Notes: generated by a model not told the origin, from the sequence alone. A stretch of 64,000 nucleotides of DNA from Chitinophaga sancti (GCF_034424315.1 NZ_CP139972.1:6704501-6768500), one strand, 5' to 3'; counted from the first letter of the stretch, positions 15,569 through 25,365 are shown. Numbers and translations: made by a program.

Positions 15569-16985
15569 TCCAGATGGTTCAAGCCCATATACTGTACCTG
15601 CTTATCAATTCATCACAGTAACAAACAATAAAGTTAGTTGGGTAGTACCAAATGATGTTCCCACAGGCTCAAAGAAATGGTTTTATAAAACTTATTCAAA
15701 TGAGAGAACACCAGTCAATGTTACTATTGTTCCTTTCACTAAAGTAACAACGGGTTATGATATTAACTTCGCTAATGAATCATCAATTGAAAGTAATAAG
15801 AATCAAATAGTTAATAAATTTGGTGCATTACATAAGGCTTGGGGTGGTTATGCTAATGGTGGAGTAGTTGGTGATAACGTATACTTTCAAGATGGTAAGT
15901 TAGTATTAGAAGCACATGGAGATTGGTATGATGGTACAGTACAAGGAGTTAATAGAGACGGTACACCTAAAATACATACAATACAAGGTGACCCGGTTTG
16001 GGGAGATGACCCTAAACTTGGACAGGATTGGACTAATAGAGTAGGTTGTTGTATTGTATCTAAAGATTATCATGGTTTTGGCCGTTATTTATTTAGAACT
16101 AAAATAACCCAACTTTTAGGATGCACTCCGGCAGTTTGGCTATTTTGGTACTCTGAGACCTACCCCGAGCTACCAGAATATGAAGAATTATTGGAAGAAG
16201 GTTTAAAACGTGAAGGGGGCTTTTCTGATGGCTATTATGTTGTGTTGAATCAGGAAATAGACATCGAAATGCCAAGCCATTTAGCAATGGGAGTATTCAA
16301 TGGATGGTTAGAAGTGGAAAGTAATGTTATATTCTTTGACATCAATCCTCAATATCACATAGGTATACAAAACGATACCCAATCATCTGCAAATAACGGT
16401 TTGTGGAAATATAACGGTGCTGGTAACCCCAATTTAAGAACTAATTGGACTAAAGTAAGTACAGTGGTTAATCCGGTTTATCAACCCTCTTTCGATAATT
16501 TTAAATGTAATACCTGGATTAGCGAAACCGGCAGTGGTTCCGGGTATCGTTTTAAAGACCCTTCAATCCCTGATACACAAAATGATGAAGTATACTTAGC
16601 TAATTTGACACCAATAGGGCAAGCTGCAAATGATGATGCATTCCATGATTATGAGTTTAGATGGTACAAAGACCGTGTAGAGTTCTATTTTGACGGGGTA
16701 TTAAAACAAACTAATACATCATTCATTCCTGATATTCCTGGAAGATTAACTATTGGCCCTTGGTTTCCTTCTGCCACTTCGGATTCAGTTGCACCTTGGC
16801 TACCCTCTCCCCTTAAGGCTTGGGCAGGCAGTAATACAGGTAATGGTTTAGCATCCTGGAACTATCAAAAATTTATTATTGACCGTATATTATTTGAACC
16901 TTATGACGATATTACAGCAGGTGGCTCAAATAGATTGATTGGTGAATCTTATCCTTTTGATGGTATTAGACAAATATCATTATGA
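15555..16985 (+). CDS. Tail-associated GH16-like glycan hydrolase
   Basis: A 476-residue frame beginning at GTG 15555, open upstream into the C8 run. Residues about 65-460 match the GH16 beta-jelly-roll family. The catalytic signature EIDIE is at 234-238 (nucleophile E234, D236, acid/base E238). The typical HDYEFRWYKDRVEFYFDG and GRLTIGPWFP segments follow. GH16 enzymes cut beta-1,3/1,4-glucans, agars and related glycans. In a phage tail this would be a depolymerase clearing capsule or matrix. As an independent gene it would need GTG initiation. As the C-terminal half of the preceding protein it would need a frame change at C8. Confidence 0.75.
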   Translation: MIIANPDGSSPYTVPAYQFITVTNNKVSWVVPNDVPTGSKKWFYKTYSNERTPVNVTIVPFTKVTTGYDINFANESSIESNKNQIVNKFGALHKAWGGYANGGVVGDNVYFQDGKLVLEAHGDWYDGTVQGVNRDGTPKIHTIQGDPVWGDDPKLGQDWTNRVGCCIVSKDYHGFGRYLFRTKITQLLGCTPAVWLFWYSETYPELPEYEELLEEGLKREGGFSDGYYVVLNQEIDIEMPSHLAMGVFNGWLEVESNVIFFDINPQYHIGIQNDTQSSANNGLWKYNGAGNPNLRTNWTKVSTVVNPVYQPSFDNFKCNTWISETGSGSGYRFKDPSIPDTQNDEVYLANLTPIGQAANDDAFHDYEFRWYKDRVEFYFDGVLKQTNTSFIPDIPGRLTIGPWFPSATSDSVAPWLPSPLKAWAGSNTGNGLASWNYQKFIIDRILFEPYDDITAGGSNRLIGESYPFDGIRQISL

Positions 16986-17017
16986 TATTATTTTTTGTTA
17001 ATTTTGTATCACACTAA

Positions 17018-17239
17018 ATGGTTTTTATTATGATACAAGAATTACTCGATTTGGGTTATATCTACGAAAAAGGAAATGATTACTATTATAAAGAATATGG
17101 ACCTGTTAGAATTGGAATAAAGAAATCAGAAGATAAATATTATGCTTCTACCAATCCTTTTGTTGAGCAATTTTTAATACCGTTGGAAAACATCGAGGAG
17201 GTAAAAAAATATATTCAAAGAATCGAAACAGAAAAATAG
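17018..17239 (+). CDS. Small accessory protein between tail genes
   Basis: A 73-residue soluble alpha/beta protein (MIQELLDLGYIYEKGNDYYYKEYGPV region), not recognised. ATG 17030 is an alternative start. It is 1 nt upstream of the membrane-anchored coiled-coil gene, so the two form a unit inserted in the virion block. The upstream DNA has a -7-like TAATTTTG (about 16998-17005) and lacks the TATTTAAA element used by the virion genes. This suggests separate control, as expected for a moron. Confidence 0.5.
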   Translation: MVFIMIQELLDLGYIYEKGNDYYYKEYGPVRIGIKKSEDKYYASTNPFVEQFLIPLENIEEVKKYIQRIETEK

Positions 17240-17240
17240 T

Positions 17241-17963
17241 ATGACTGCACAACAATTTCTCACAATTCCAATGGTTCTAACATTTGTTGTAACCCTTGTA
17301 AATGTGTTTTTACTTCTTGGATTGAGAACAAAATATGAAGAAGCCAAACAGACGAATCAAGCTACAAAAGAGGATATAGGTGAAATTACAAAAATTGTTG
17401 AGGAAATTAAAAACAACTTGACAAATGAAACGGAAATCTTAAAATCAAAGTTGTCAATTGAAAATCAACATAAGATAAATATAAAAACGGCTGAACATAA
17501 TGCGTTAATCAACTATGTTGAAAAATTTTCGGCGTGGTTTTTTTATATGGCAAGAGTACAGTTATATACCTACAATCTTGAAAGCTATAAAGAAATTGAT
17601 AATATCGATATAGAAATTAATCGAAGATTATATGAAAAAGACCTAGCTGATGCAAAGCTATTATTATTTGTTAATAACCAAGATTTCGTTAAAATGCAAG
17701 GTGGTTTGGACTTATCTGTTCATGATTTTCAACAAACTTTATTACTTGGGCTAAATGATTTAAAGGGAATATTTAGATTTGGTGAACTAAAACTAGAAAA
17801 AGCTACAGACATTCAATCATATGAATTGAAAACGAAATTATTATCAGATGCTTATGCTTCCAGCAAAAAAACATCTGATGAACTATCTAAAAAATATGAG
17901 GAAGTATATAAGAAATTTGTTGTTTTGGTTAAATACGTCAATAATAGACTAATGACCCTATAA
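17241..17963 (+). CDS. Membrane-anchored coiled-coil accessory protein
   Basis: A 240-residue protein. Residues about 9-29 (IPMVLTFVVTLVNVFLLLGL) form one membrane helix, followed by a coiled coil (about 30-85) rich in Lys and Glu. The rest is a cytosolic helical domain of unknown type. It starts 1 nt after the preceding small gene. A lysogen-expressed, membrane-associated function such as exclusion of other phages is possible but unproven. No nuclease, ATPase or peptidase motif is visible. Confidence 0.55.
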   Translation: MTAQQFLTIPMVLTFVVTLVNVFLLLGLRTKYEEAKQTNQATKEDIGEITKIVEEIKNNLTNETEILKSKLSIENQHKINIKTAEHNALINYVEKFSAWFFYMARVQLYTYNLESYKEIDNIDIEINRRLYEKDLADAKLLLFVNNQDFVKMQGGLDLSVHDFQQTLLLGLNDLKGIFRFGELKLEKATDIQSYELKTKLLSDAYASSKKTSDELSKKYEEVYKKFVVLVKYVNNRLMTL

Positions 17964-17984
17964 GAGATTAAGCATAGATGCAAG

Positions 17985-18000
17985 TATTTAAAACATAAAA
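17985..18000 (+). promoter_or_regulatory. TATTTAAA element before 18008
   Basis: TATTTAAAACATAAAA begins 23 nt before the start of the tail-hub gene. Confidence 0.5.
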
Positions 18001-18007
18001 CGAATCA

Positions 18008-20677
18008 ATGTATTCAATTTATGTTTTAGAAACTTCAAAGGCACCAACAACAGCACCTTTATATTCAGGAGTAAATGATGTAAATGTTAATCCCACTAAC
18101 ATTGTAGCAATCAGAACTACAGATTCTTCAATGTCAATAAGTGCCGGTCAGTACCTTAAATTCCAAGGTAATTATTATAAGATATTGTCCAGCACTTATT
18201 TTTCATACTTCCATTACTATCAGTTAACCATTGACGGTAGTATTCCCGTAAATTATTATGATGCGGCTAATTGGGCTATTTATAGTAGCCTGGAAGATAC
18301 CATTACCAACTACGGAAAATTAGATGTTGAAGATATTCAATTGTCTACCGTATTTGCTGTGTCCGATATTAGCGACATAAGCAACAGGAAAAACCCTGCT
18401 ACCAAAACAATTACCCTCAAAGGAACTCAAACTAACAATCAGATATTAGGACACCTGTTTCACAATAACAGATACGCTGATGAATCCATCAACAATAAAT
18501 TGTTCTTTAACTATGCACCATTGAGAACTGTAGATTGTTTAGTATATGAAGACAATTATTTAATTCTTCAGGGGAATCTGTATGTTCAGGATTTTACTAT
18601 TGATGAGAAAGGCAATATTACTTACACTGTTAGTATTGCTGGTAAGTTTAAAGGGTTTGTATCTTCATTGGGTGATTCGTTAATATCAGATTTGGATTTT
18701 TCAGACCTTAAACACCATTATACAACAGATAATATTGGAGGTAGCCAAGGCGATTTTAAAGACTGGAATACAGGTACTACTATTCTAGGCCAATATGAAA
18801 GGTATAATACAACAACTAACACATTCTATTCAACTTACTATGGTTTAGGTAGCGGATATGTTTACCCCTTCATTGATTACGGTGAGAAGTATACCAACAA
18901 TGAACTAAACGTTGATTATTCAAATATCAAATTGCAAAATTTCCGTCCTGCTATTTGGGTAAAGGAATATTTTGATAGGATATTCAAGTTTGCCGGTTAC
19001 ACCTATGAGATAAAAGGTAGTGCTGATTTTATAAATAGATTCAATTCATTACTGATACCAAATTCACAAGAAAAACTCACAGTAAGCACAAAAGAGAATA
19101 GAGCATTATATAATAAATCAACTTCACAGACAGGTAGTTATAATAAGGGATATGACCAGAACAATATGATGATTTACTTCCCTGTTAGGTGGGATACCCA
19201 AGACAATACCTATCTAACTGACTATGCACCTGTACAATATGGTGATGGTAGTCCCGCAAGCCCCAACAGAGAACATAATTTGCTATATGCCAAACGCACA
19301 TTCACCTCTGATGGTAGAGTACAAGTGTCAGGGAGCATAACGGGGAATAATCCAGGAACTGAAAATGTTTCTGTTCAATTGGTAAAGCGTGATTATAGCA
19401 CATCAACAATTATAAATAACGATAAGTTCACCGTTGTAGCTGAACAGAAATTCACTGTTAATGATAATCAAACCCTAGACTTCACTGCTGACTTCATTGT
19501 ACCTGAAACTACATATAATGCCACTGAACAATTACAGGTGAGAATAGCGTGTACTGTATTTGGTGTTGCTAATGTTTCTGCCTATTATTCTTCTCCTACA
19601 ATTACATCTGCTGCATTGTCATTTAGTAAAGATGATAGTACTTTGTTTACTGTGGATGTAACGTTTGGTGATGAAATAGTACCAACACCACCGGAAGGAA
19701 TTAAAATGTTCGATTTTGTTAAGTCAGTAATCAATATGTTTAACCTATATGTATCTAATACCCTTGACAATCCCAAACATTTTATCTTTCAAACTTATGA
19801 TGACTTCTATGCATTGGCAGATATCGAAAATATAAAGAACACTGCTTTAGATTGGACGAATAAGATAGATTACAGTTCAAAAATAAAAGGAACATCTAAT
19901 CTTTCAATTCCCAAAAACTACACATTCACTTATTCTGATGATAGCAATGATTATCTGAATAAGAATTATAAAACAAAGTATGCAGAGAATTATAGTACTC
20001 TAACATTCACAGATGGTTTAGGTATAACAGATAATAAGGAAGTAAAAGTTGTCTTCAGCGCATCACCACAAGTATCTTTTAGTACAGGTGGACGTGTATA
20101 TCCTATGTTAGTTCAGGGGGGAACAAGTATTTCAGCTAAATCACCAGTAAGTACAAATATTAGGGTACTTTATTACAATGGAATATTTGCAACTAACACT
20201 TATACTGTAGGCATTGACACATTTGATACCACTACTACCACTTGGGGTAAAACTGATGTATATAGTAGTAATTGGTATGCAAATGTTTCTATGTACTGGT
20301 TTGACCCCATAGCTAGGAATCCAAATACCCCATATGAATCCGATGGAGTGACACCAAAGAAATTAACACCATTAACTTCATTAAATTTTGGCAACCCTAA
20401 AGAAGTATATTTTTTAGCAGGAAGTGAATATGTTAATGTACCGAACCTGTATAATACATACTACATCAATCAGACTTCCGAACTAACCAATATCAATTTG
20501 ACAACATTTGAAGTTGGAGTTAATTTGAATGCTGTAGATATTACCAATTTAGATTTGCGTGTACCTGTATTTATTAATATGGGGCAATATGGTCATGCAT
20601 ATTTCAAGATTTTAAATTTAGAATACACGGAATCAGAAGTAATTACTACTGTTACCCTACAAAGAATATCTTTCTGA
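18008..20677 (+). CDS. Large tail hub or tip structural protein
   Basis: An 889-residue beta-rich protein directly upstream of the tape measure. No signal peptide or membrane segment is present. The first 230 residues (YVLETSKAPTTAPLYSG, then many short strands) resemble hub or distal-tail proteins of siphoviruses. A central Ser/Thr/Tyr-rich region follows. The C-terminal part (SELTNINLTTFEVGVNLNAV) may form the hub ring. No enzymatic motif is recognised. Its size and position before the tape measure support a tail-tip role. Confidence 0.6.
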   Translation: MYSIYVLETSKAPTTAPLYSGVNDVNVNPTNIVAIRTTDSSMSISAGQYLKFQGNYYKILSSTYFSYFHYYQLTIDGSIPVNYYDAANWAIYSSLEDTITNYGKLDVEDIQLSTVFAVSDISDISNRKNPATKTITLKGTQTNNQILGHLFHNNRYADESINNKLFFNYAPLRTVDCLVYEDNYLILQGNLYVQDFTIDEKGNITYTVSIAGKFKGFVSSLGDSLISDLDFSDLKHHYTTDNIGGSQGDFKDWNTGTTILGQYERYNTTTNTFYSTYYGLGSGYVYPFIDYGEKYTNNELNVDYSNIKLQNFRPAIWVKEYFDRIFKFAGYTYEIKGSADFINRFNSLLIPNSQEKLTVSTKENRALYNKSTSQTGSYNKGYDQNNMMIYFPVRWDTQDNTYLTDYAPVQYGDGSPASPNREHNLLYAKRTFTSDGRVQVSGSITGNNPGTENVSVQLVKRDYSTSTIINNDKFTVVAEQKFTVNDNQTLDFTADFIVPETTYNATEQLQVRIACTVFGVANVSAYYSSPTITSAALSFSKDDSTLFTVDVTFGDEIVPTPPEGIKMFDFVKSVINMFNLYVSNTLDNPKHFIFQTYDDFYALADIENIKNTALDWTNKIDYSSKIKGTSNLSIPKNYTFTYSDDSNDYLNKNYKTKYAENYSTLTFTDGLGITDNKEVKVVFSASPQVSFSTGGRVYPMLVQGGTSISAKSPVSTNIRVLYYNGIFATNTYTVGIDTFDTTTTTWGKTDVYSSNWYANVSMYWFDPIARNPNTPYESDGVTPKKLTPLTSLNFGNPKEVYFLAGSEYVNVPNLYNTYYINQTSELTNINLTTFEVGVNLNAVDITNLDLRVPVFINMGQYGHAYFKILNLEYTESEVITTVTLQRISF

Positions 20678-20683
20678 TGCGGC

Positions 20684-20699
20684 TATTTAAAGAATAAAA
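20684..20699 (+). promoter_or_regulatory. TATTTAAA element before 20706
   Basis: TATTTAAAGAATAAAA begins 22 nt before the tape-measure start. Confidence 0.5.
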
Positions 20700-20705
20700 T
20701 CGTTA

Positions 20706-23063
20706 ATGGCAGATAATACAAATGATAGTCAGAGGATAATATTAGAAGTACAAAGTGATGCAAGTGGTTTACAACCTGCTATAGATGGTGTAAGGAATAT
20801 ACAAAATAGTGTCAACGACATTAATAATACCCCTATTCAACCTGATGTTAATATTCCTACTGATTCTGTAAAGAGTTTCAAACAACAACTTAAAGAAGCC
20901 CGTGAAGCTGCATTAGCATTAGCACAAGCCGGGAAGGAAAATACAGAAGAATACAATCAAGCAGTAAGGACAATTGCCAGTCTCACAGATCAGATGGAGG
21001 TGTTGGGAAGAGCCGTTGCTGCGGCGGATGTCGGGAACCGCCTCAACGGTGCTGTTAAGGCTGCATCTTTATTAGCATCTACAGTTCAAGGTGTTGCAGG
21101 TGGTTTAGAATTAGTAGGAGTTTCAGGTGATACAGCAGCAGAAGCAGTGGCAAAATTACAGGCTATTTCTGGTATAGTAGATGCACTGAATTCCTTCCAA
21201 GACGCGAATGACTATATTAAAGGGTTGATTTTATCGCTAAGAGGCGTATCAGTCGCAGAGGAAGGCGTTGCAGCAACAACTACTGCTACGACTACAACCA
21301 TGAAGGGGTTGAAAGTTGCCTTAGCCTCTTTGGGCATTACAGCAATAGTATTAGCTGTAGGTTATCTTATTGCCAACTTTGATGAAATTAAAGAATCCGT
21401 AAAGAAACTAATACCTGGACTTGGTGAAGCTGGTGAAACATTTGATAAAGTTAAATCCTTTGTAATCGGTTTGGGTAATGCTGTAGTTCAATATGCCATA
21501 GCTCCAATTAAAGCACTTATTGATATTGTAAAAGGTGATTTCAAGGGTGCTGTGGAGGACATGAAGAAAGGATTTGATGTTGTCGGTAATGTACAGAGTG
21601 AATACAATAATCAAAGGAAGAAACAAGCAGATGAAGCAGCGCGTGAAGCAGCAAAGAAACGTGCAGATGAATTAGATGCTGCATTAAAGATATATGCTGC
21701 TAATGGTATTGAGGTATTAAGTTTACAGAAGGAGCAGTTACAATTACGCATCAAACAGGAGAAGGAAGGAAGTGATGAACAGAAGAAGGCAATACTGGAT
21801 CTGGCTGTTTGGGAAGGTCAGCAAAACAAAAAGAAGGCTGATAAATTAAAAGCAGACCAAGATAAAGCTGATGCAAAAGCTAAAGCAGCTGCCGAAAAAG
21901 CAGCTAATGAACGTAAGAGTGCATTAGATGAGATTAAAAAGAACGAAGAAGAAAATCAAAAGGATATTCTTCAACTAAATATGAATGCTAGGGATAAAGA
22001 ATTATCCAGCCTTCAATTAGATTATGATAAGAAGAAAGAAACCTATGAAAAATACGGTCAAGATACTAGCAATCTAACTACTAAGTATAATAATCAAAAA
22101 GTTGAGATAAATAAAAAGTATGATGACCAGATTAGCCAGGCATTAACAGATAGAACTAGTAAGAACTTAGATACCTATAAGCAGAAGGAATTAGAGATTA
22201 ATAAATTTTATGACAACTTATTAAAAACTGCTACGGATAAAGAGAAGGAAGTAATTGAAGCCAGAAGGAAAAGTGAATTAGCTGCTGTATCTAAAGAATC
22301 AGGTTTGAATGATGTTAATGTTAAAGCAAATATTCAACTTACAAAAACCACATCTGAAAATACCATATCTGATAGTGATACACCTGACCAAAGGAAGGAG
22401 AAGACATTAGCGGTGTTAGCAGCCCAACAAGATGCAGAAAATGCTGCTTATGATTTGAAGAAGGAGCAATTAGGTGAACAGAATGCTGAGATTGAACAAT
22501 TAACAGCCGACCACAACGCGAAGCTATTAGATATTAACCGTCAACGTACTGAAGCCAACAAAGCATTAGATAAGGCAGAGTTTGAACAGAAGCAACAAAT
22601 AGCAAATGCTTCTGCCGATTTAATGTCAAGTGTAGCGGAATTAGCGGGTGAAAATACTATTGCACAAAAAGGTTTATCTGCTGCTGCTACCTTAATACGT
22701 ACATATGAAAGTGCCATGCTTGCCTACAAAAATGGTTTAGAAGCGGGTGGGCCATATGGTATTATATTAGGTGCTGTCAGTGCTGCCGCTGCTGTTGCCG
22801 CTGGTCTATCCAATGTAAAGAAAATTCTTGCGGTACAGATTGCAGGTTCATCTTCCAGTTCTGCACCATCTGTTTCTACATCTTCAATTACATCTGCTTC
22901 TGCACCTGTAATTAATACATCCTCATTAAGTCAAAGCACTACACCACAAGATGTCCGTGTAATTAATCAGGCAGACACAACAGTTAGAGCATACATTACC
23001 GATAAGGATTTAAAGAACAATGAACAAAAATCAACATTTTTTAACAGCCTATCCACATATTAA
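20706..23063 (+). CDS. Tail tape measure protein
   Basis: A 785-residue protein with long helices and coiled coils (about 45-100 and 300-640, Ala/Lys/Glu-rich). A hydrophobic segment lies at about 205-225 (VALASLGITAIVLAVGYLIA) and a second at about 675-700. Such proteins span the tail lumen and set its length. By the usual 0.15 nm per residue the tail would be about 118 nm. It is followed by the protease and head genes, whereas in most phages head genes come first. Confidence 0.85.
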   Translation: MADNTNDSQRIILEVQSDASGLQPAIDGVRNIQNSVNDINNTPIQPDVNIPTDSVKSFKQQLKEAREAALALAQAGKENTEEYNQAVRTIASLTDQMEVLGRAVAAADVGNRLNGAVKAASLLASTVQGVAGGLELVGVSGDTAAEAVAKLQAISGIVDALNSFQDANDYIKGLILSLRGVSVAEEGVAATTTATTTTMKGLKVALASLGITAIVLAVGYLIANFDEIKESVKKLIPGLGEAGETFDKVKSFVIGLGNAVVQYAIAPIKALIDIVKGDFKGAVEDMKKGFDVVGNVQSEYNNQRKKQADEAAREAAKKRADELDAALKIYAANGIEVLSLQKEQLQLRIKQEKEGSDEQKKAILDLAVWEGQQNKKKADKLKADQDKADAKAKAAAEKAANERKSALDEIKKNEEENQKDILQLNMNARDKELSSLQLDYDKKKETYEKYGQDTSNLTTKYNNQKVEINKKYDDQISQALTDRTSKNLDTYKQKELEINKFYDNLLKTATDKEKEVIEARRKSELAAVSKESGLNDVNVKANIQLTKTTSENTISDSDTPDQRKEKTLAVLAAQQDAENAAYDLKKEQLGEQNAEIEQLTADHNAKLLDINRQRTEANKALDKAEFEQKQQIANASADLMSSVAELAGENTIAQKGLSAAATLIRTYESAMLAYKNGLEAGGPYGIILGAVSAAAAVAAGLSNVKKILAVQIAGSSSSSAPSVSTSSITSASAPVINTSSLSQSTTPQDVRVINQADTTVRAYITDKDLKNNEQKSTFFNSLSTY

Positions 23064-23076
23064 ATTTTAAAAACCA

Positions 23077-23688
23077 ATGAAAAAAGATATACCTACCTAT
23101 GAAATATTTATAGACGAAAACGAAGATTCATTTGTTTCCGCTGTAGCACTTGTAGATAAACCTGCAATAGAAAAAAACTTCTTTGCATTTAATGAACATA
23201 CAAAACTTCAATTCTCCTATGATGACGAAAGGCAAGAATTAATCGGCCCTGCTATGATACCTGATATTGAGATATATAGAAAGGAACAGAATACAGGAGC
23301 AGAATACAATGTTTTTTTTAGTAAGGAGACGATTAGGCAAATTGCCCAAGTGTTTTTTAAAAAGAACTTTGCTAATAATACCAATATATCACACACCGAT
23401 ATACCTGCACATTCTTACATTTTTCAATCATATATAGTAGATGATGATAAAGGTATCAAATCACCGAAAGGAATTGATGTTCCTGATGGTAGTTGGATAG
23501 TGGGTATGAAGGTAACAGATAATACAGTTTGGCAGGATATAAAATCAGGTAAATTGAAGGGCTTTTCTGTGGAGGGATTATTCCAATTTTCAGACAGCCA
23601 GGTTAAACATGACAAATCCACTACTGATGAAGATTTAATTGCTATACTAAAGAAATTTAATTCCCTCTATTCTAAGCCGGTTTTTTGA
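23077..23688 (+). CDS. XkdF-like prohead protease
   Basis: A 203-residue protein resembling the XkdF-type phage serine proteases. The core is FFKKNFANNTNISHTDIPAH followed by SYIVDDDKGIKSPKG, DGSWIVGMKVTD and LKGFSVEGLF. The H near 108 and S near 166 are candidate catalytic residues, by comparison with prohead proteases, though not proven. It matures the capsid after assembly and lies just before the scaffold and capsid genes. Its stop codon sits in the loop of a terminator. Confidence 0.7.
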   Translation: MKKDIPTYEIFIDENEDSFVSAVALVDKPAIEKNFFAFNEHTKLQFSYDDERQELIGPAMIPDIEIYRKEQNTGAEYNVFFSKETIRQIAQVFFKKNFANNTNISHTDIPAHSYIFQSYIVDDDKGIKSPKGIDVPDGSWIVGMKVTDNTVWQDIKSGKLKGFSVEGLFQFSDSQVKHDKSTTDEDLIAILKKFNSLYSKPVF

Positions 23689-23697
23689 CCGGCTTTT
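23674..23697 (+). terminator. Hairpin terminator overlapping the protease stop
   Basis: AAGCCGG (23674-23680) pairs with CCGGCTT (23689-23695), followed by a T run. The TGA stop (23686-23688) lies in the loop. Confidence 0.75.
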
Positions 23698-23733
23698 TTG
23701 TTTCCTGTTATTTCAAAAAATCATTCTCATCAA

Positions 23734-23748
23734 TATTTAAAAGAGAAA
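23734..23748 (+). promoter_or_regulatory. TATTTAAA element before 23757
   Basis: TATTTAAAAGAGAAA begins 23 nt before the start. It lies after a terminator, which suggests it could contain a promoter. Confidence 0.5.
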
Positions 23749-23756
23749 GCATTTAA

Positions 23757-24332
23757 ATGTTGAAAGAGTTAAAAAAAGAATTGCTTAAAGCCTTAACAAA
23801 TCTTAAAACAGAAAAGTTTGATGGTGTCTATTCTTCTGACCAGTTAAATATTTCAGATAGGGTTGTAGGTGGTAAAGTAGAATTAATAAACGCTGATGGG
23901 TCATTAAATGTAGCGCCTGATGGTGACTACGAATTAGAAGATGGATTCAAATTTACTGTTAAGGATGGCGTTATTGCATCCATTGAAGGGGAAGAACAAC
24001 CTGAAGAATTAGCAAACGAAACCCCAACTGAAGATACACCTGCACCTGATGATAATAAAGTAGCTATTGAAGAATTACAAAAAGAAACTGCTGCAATTAA
24101 AGCTGAAGTAGAATCTATTAAAGAAATATTAGCACAATTGACAGGTAGTGTAAGTGATTCTGCTACAAAGGAAGAAATGCAAAAGTTCAGCAAAGAAGTT
24201 AAAACCCTTACCGATACTATTAATAAAGTAGCAAAGTTACCAGCTGAATTTTCCAAAACAACCAAATCAACCAAAACAAAAACAGATAATCATGACAAAT
24301 TGATGGACGTGATTAAGCTGATGAAAAAATAA
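23757..24332 (+). CDS. Putative capsid scaffold protein
   Basis: A 191-residue protein. A short N-terminal helix is followed by a small beta domain (GGKVELINADGSLNVAPDGD and DGFKFTVKDGVIASI, about 38-80), an acidic linker, and a coiled coil (about 105-170). The tail is Lys/Thr-rich. The small beta domain recurs in head-assembly proteins of Bacteroidota phages. Position directly before the major capsid gene supports a scaffold role. Confidence 0.6.
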   Translation: MLKELKKELLKALTNLKTEKFDGVYSSDQLNISDRVVGGKVELINADGSLNVAPDGDYELEDGFKFTVKDGVIASIEGEEQPEELANETPTEDTPAPDDNKVAIEELQKETAAIKAEVESIKEILAQLTGSVSDSATKEEMQKFSKEVKTLTDTINKVAKLPAEFSKTTKSTKTKTDNHDKLMDVIKLMKK

Positions 24333-24349
24333 TTTTTGTTAATCCCCCC

Positions 24350-24364
24350 TATTTAAAAAAGAAA
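24350..24364 (+). promoter_or_regulatory. TATTTAAA element before 24372
   Basis: TATTTAAAAAAGAAA begins 22 nt before the capsid start and is followed by an ATGAATG double start (24368/24372). Confidence 0.5.
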
Positions 24365-24371
24365 CTTATGA

Positions 24372-25289
24372 ATGTCATTTGATATAACCAATTTATCCCA
24401 ATACATCGAATTGAATAGCCGTACCATCAGTAGCAAAGCTGTAGGAAATGCACAGACGGCAAAATTATTGCTTGATTCTGGTAATGTGCAATTTACTAAA
24501 GGTACTGCACCTATTCTTAAATTAGATAGCAATACCGTTATACAAGATGGAAGTACATGTGGTAGAACTCCATCCGGTACAACTATTTTGTCAAATACTA
24601 TGTTAACCACTAAACCATTAAAAAGCGTTGAGAATATATGCACCAAGACTTTAATCAATACATATTATGCGTGGGCGTTAAAAGCTGGTCAAGACCCTGA
24701 AACTGAAGGTTGGGATGCAGCATTTGCACAGTACATTATGGATTCAAGAGTTCAAGCTATAGCTGAAGCAAATGAAAACCTTTTATGGAATGGTGATACT
24801 ACCATAACTGGTCAATTGTCTTACTTTAACGGTATTTTAAAACAAGTAACTTCTGGTACTTATACTAATATTGATTCAACTGCAACATCCGTTTTAGCTC
24901 AATTACAGGAAGCAAATTCTAAAACGCCTATTAAGATTAGAAAGCAATCTGATTTTAGAATTTTCATTTCTGAAGTTTTATATGATTTGTATTTGATGGA
25001 ATTAGCAAACAAAAATATCTTTAAGCCGACTGACGATTTCAAATTATTCGGAACAACAACAACTTTAGTTCCGGTATCTGGATTGAATTCTAGTCCTTAC
25101 AAGATAGTATCAATTCGTCTTAGTAATTTGCAGTTGGGGATGGATTTAGAAAGTGATGTAACAAAATCATCTTTGAAATATTCAATCGAAACAGAACAGC
25201 ACTATGCCGATATTCACTACAGTTTAGGCGTGAGTGTTGTTTATCCAATTGCAAGTGAAGTAGGTTATGCTGATTTATCCCCAGCTTGA
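24372..25289 (+). CDS. Major capsid protein (HK97-like)
   Basis: A 305-residue protein with an extended N-terminal arm, then a P-domain-like spine helix (GWDAAFAQYIMDSRVQAIAE) and an A-domain (KTPIKIRKQSDFRIFISEV, LMELANKNIF). The length is normal for small HK97-fold capsid proteins. It sits between the protease/scaffold pair and the portal. A strong terminator directly after the gene and a private TATTTAAA element suggest high independent expression. Confidence 0.75.
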   Translation: MSFDITNLSQYIELNSRTISSKAVGNAQTAKLLLDSGNVQFTKGTAPILKLDSNTVIQDGSTCGRTPSGTTILSNTMLTTKPLKSVENICTKTLINTYYAWALKAGQDPETEGWDAAFAQYIMDSRVQAIAEANENLLWNGDTTITGQLSYFNGILKQVTSGTYTNIDSTATSVLAQLQEANSKTPIKIRKQSDFRIFISEVLYDLYLMELANKNIFKPTDDFKLFGTTTTLVPVSGLNSSPYKIVSIRLSNLQLGMDLESDVTKSSLKYSIETEQHYADIHYSLGVSVVYPIASEVGYADLSPA

Positions 25290-25310
25290 TTATAATTCGT
25301 TAACCCTATT

Positions 25311-25343
25311 ATGAAGGGAGTTTAACCCCTCCCTTCATTTTTT
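25311..25343 (+). terminator. Strong terminator after the capsid gene
   Basis: ATGAAGGGAG (25311-25320) pairs perfectly with CTCCCTTCAT (25329-25338), followed by a T run. Confidence 0.85.
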
Positions 25344-25365
25344 ATAAAATTTCTAAAATTATTTA

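Noticed and set aside
24368..24383. Upstream ATG of ATGAATG motifs as the true starts
   Set aside because: They open only short or different frames (four codons at 24368), whereas the second ATG starts the long frame each time.
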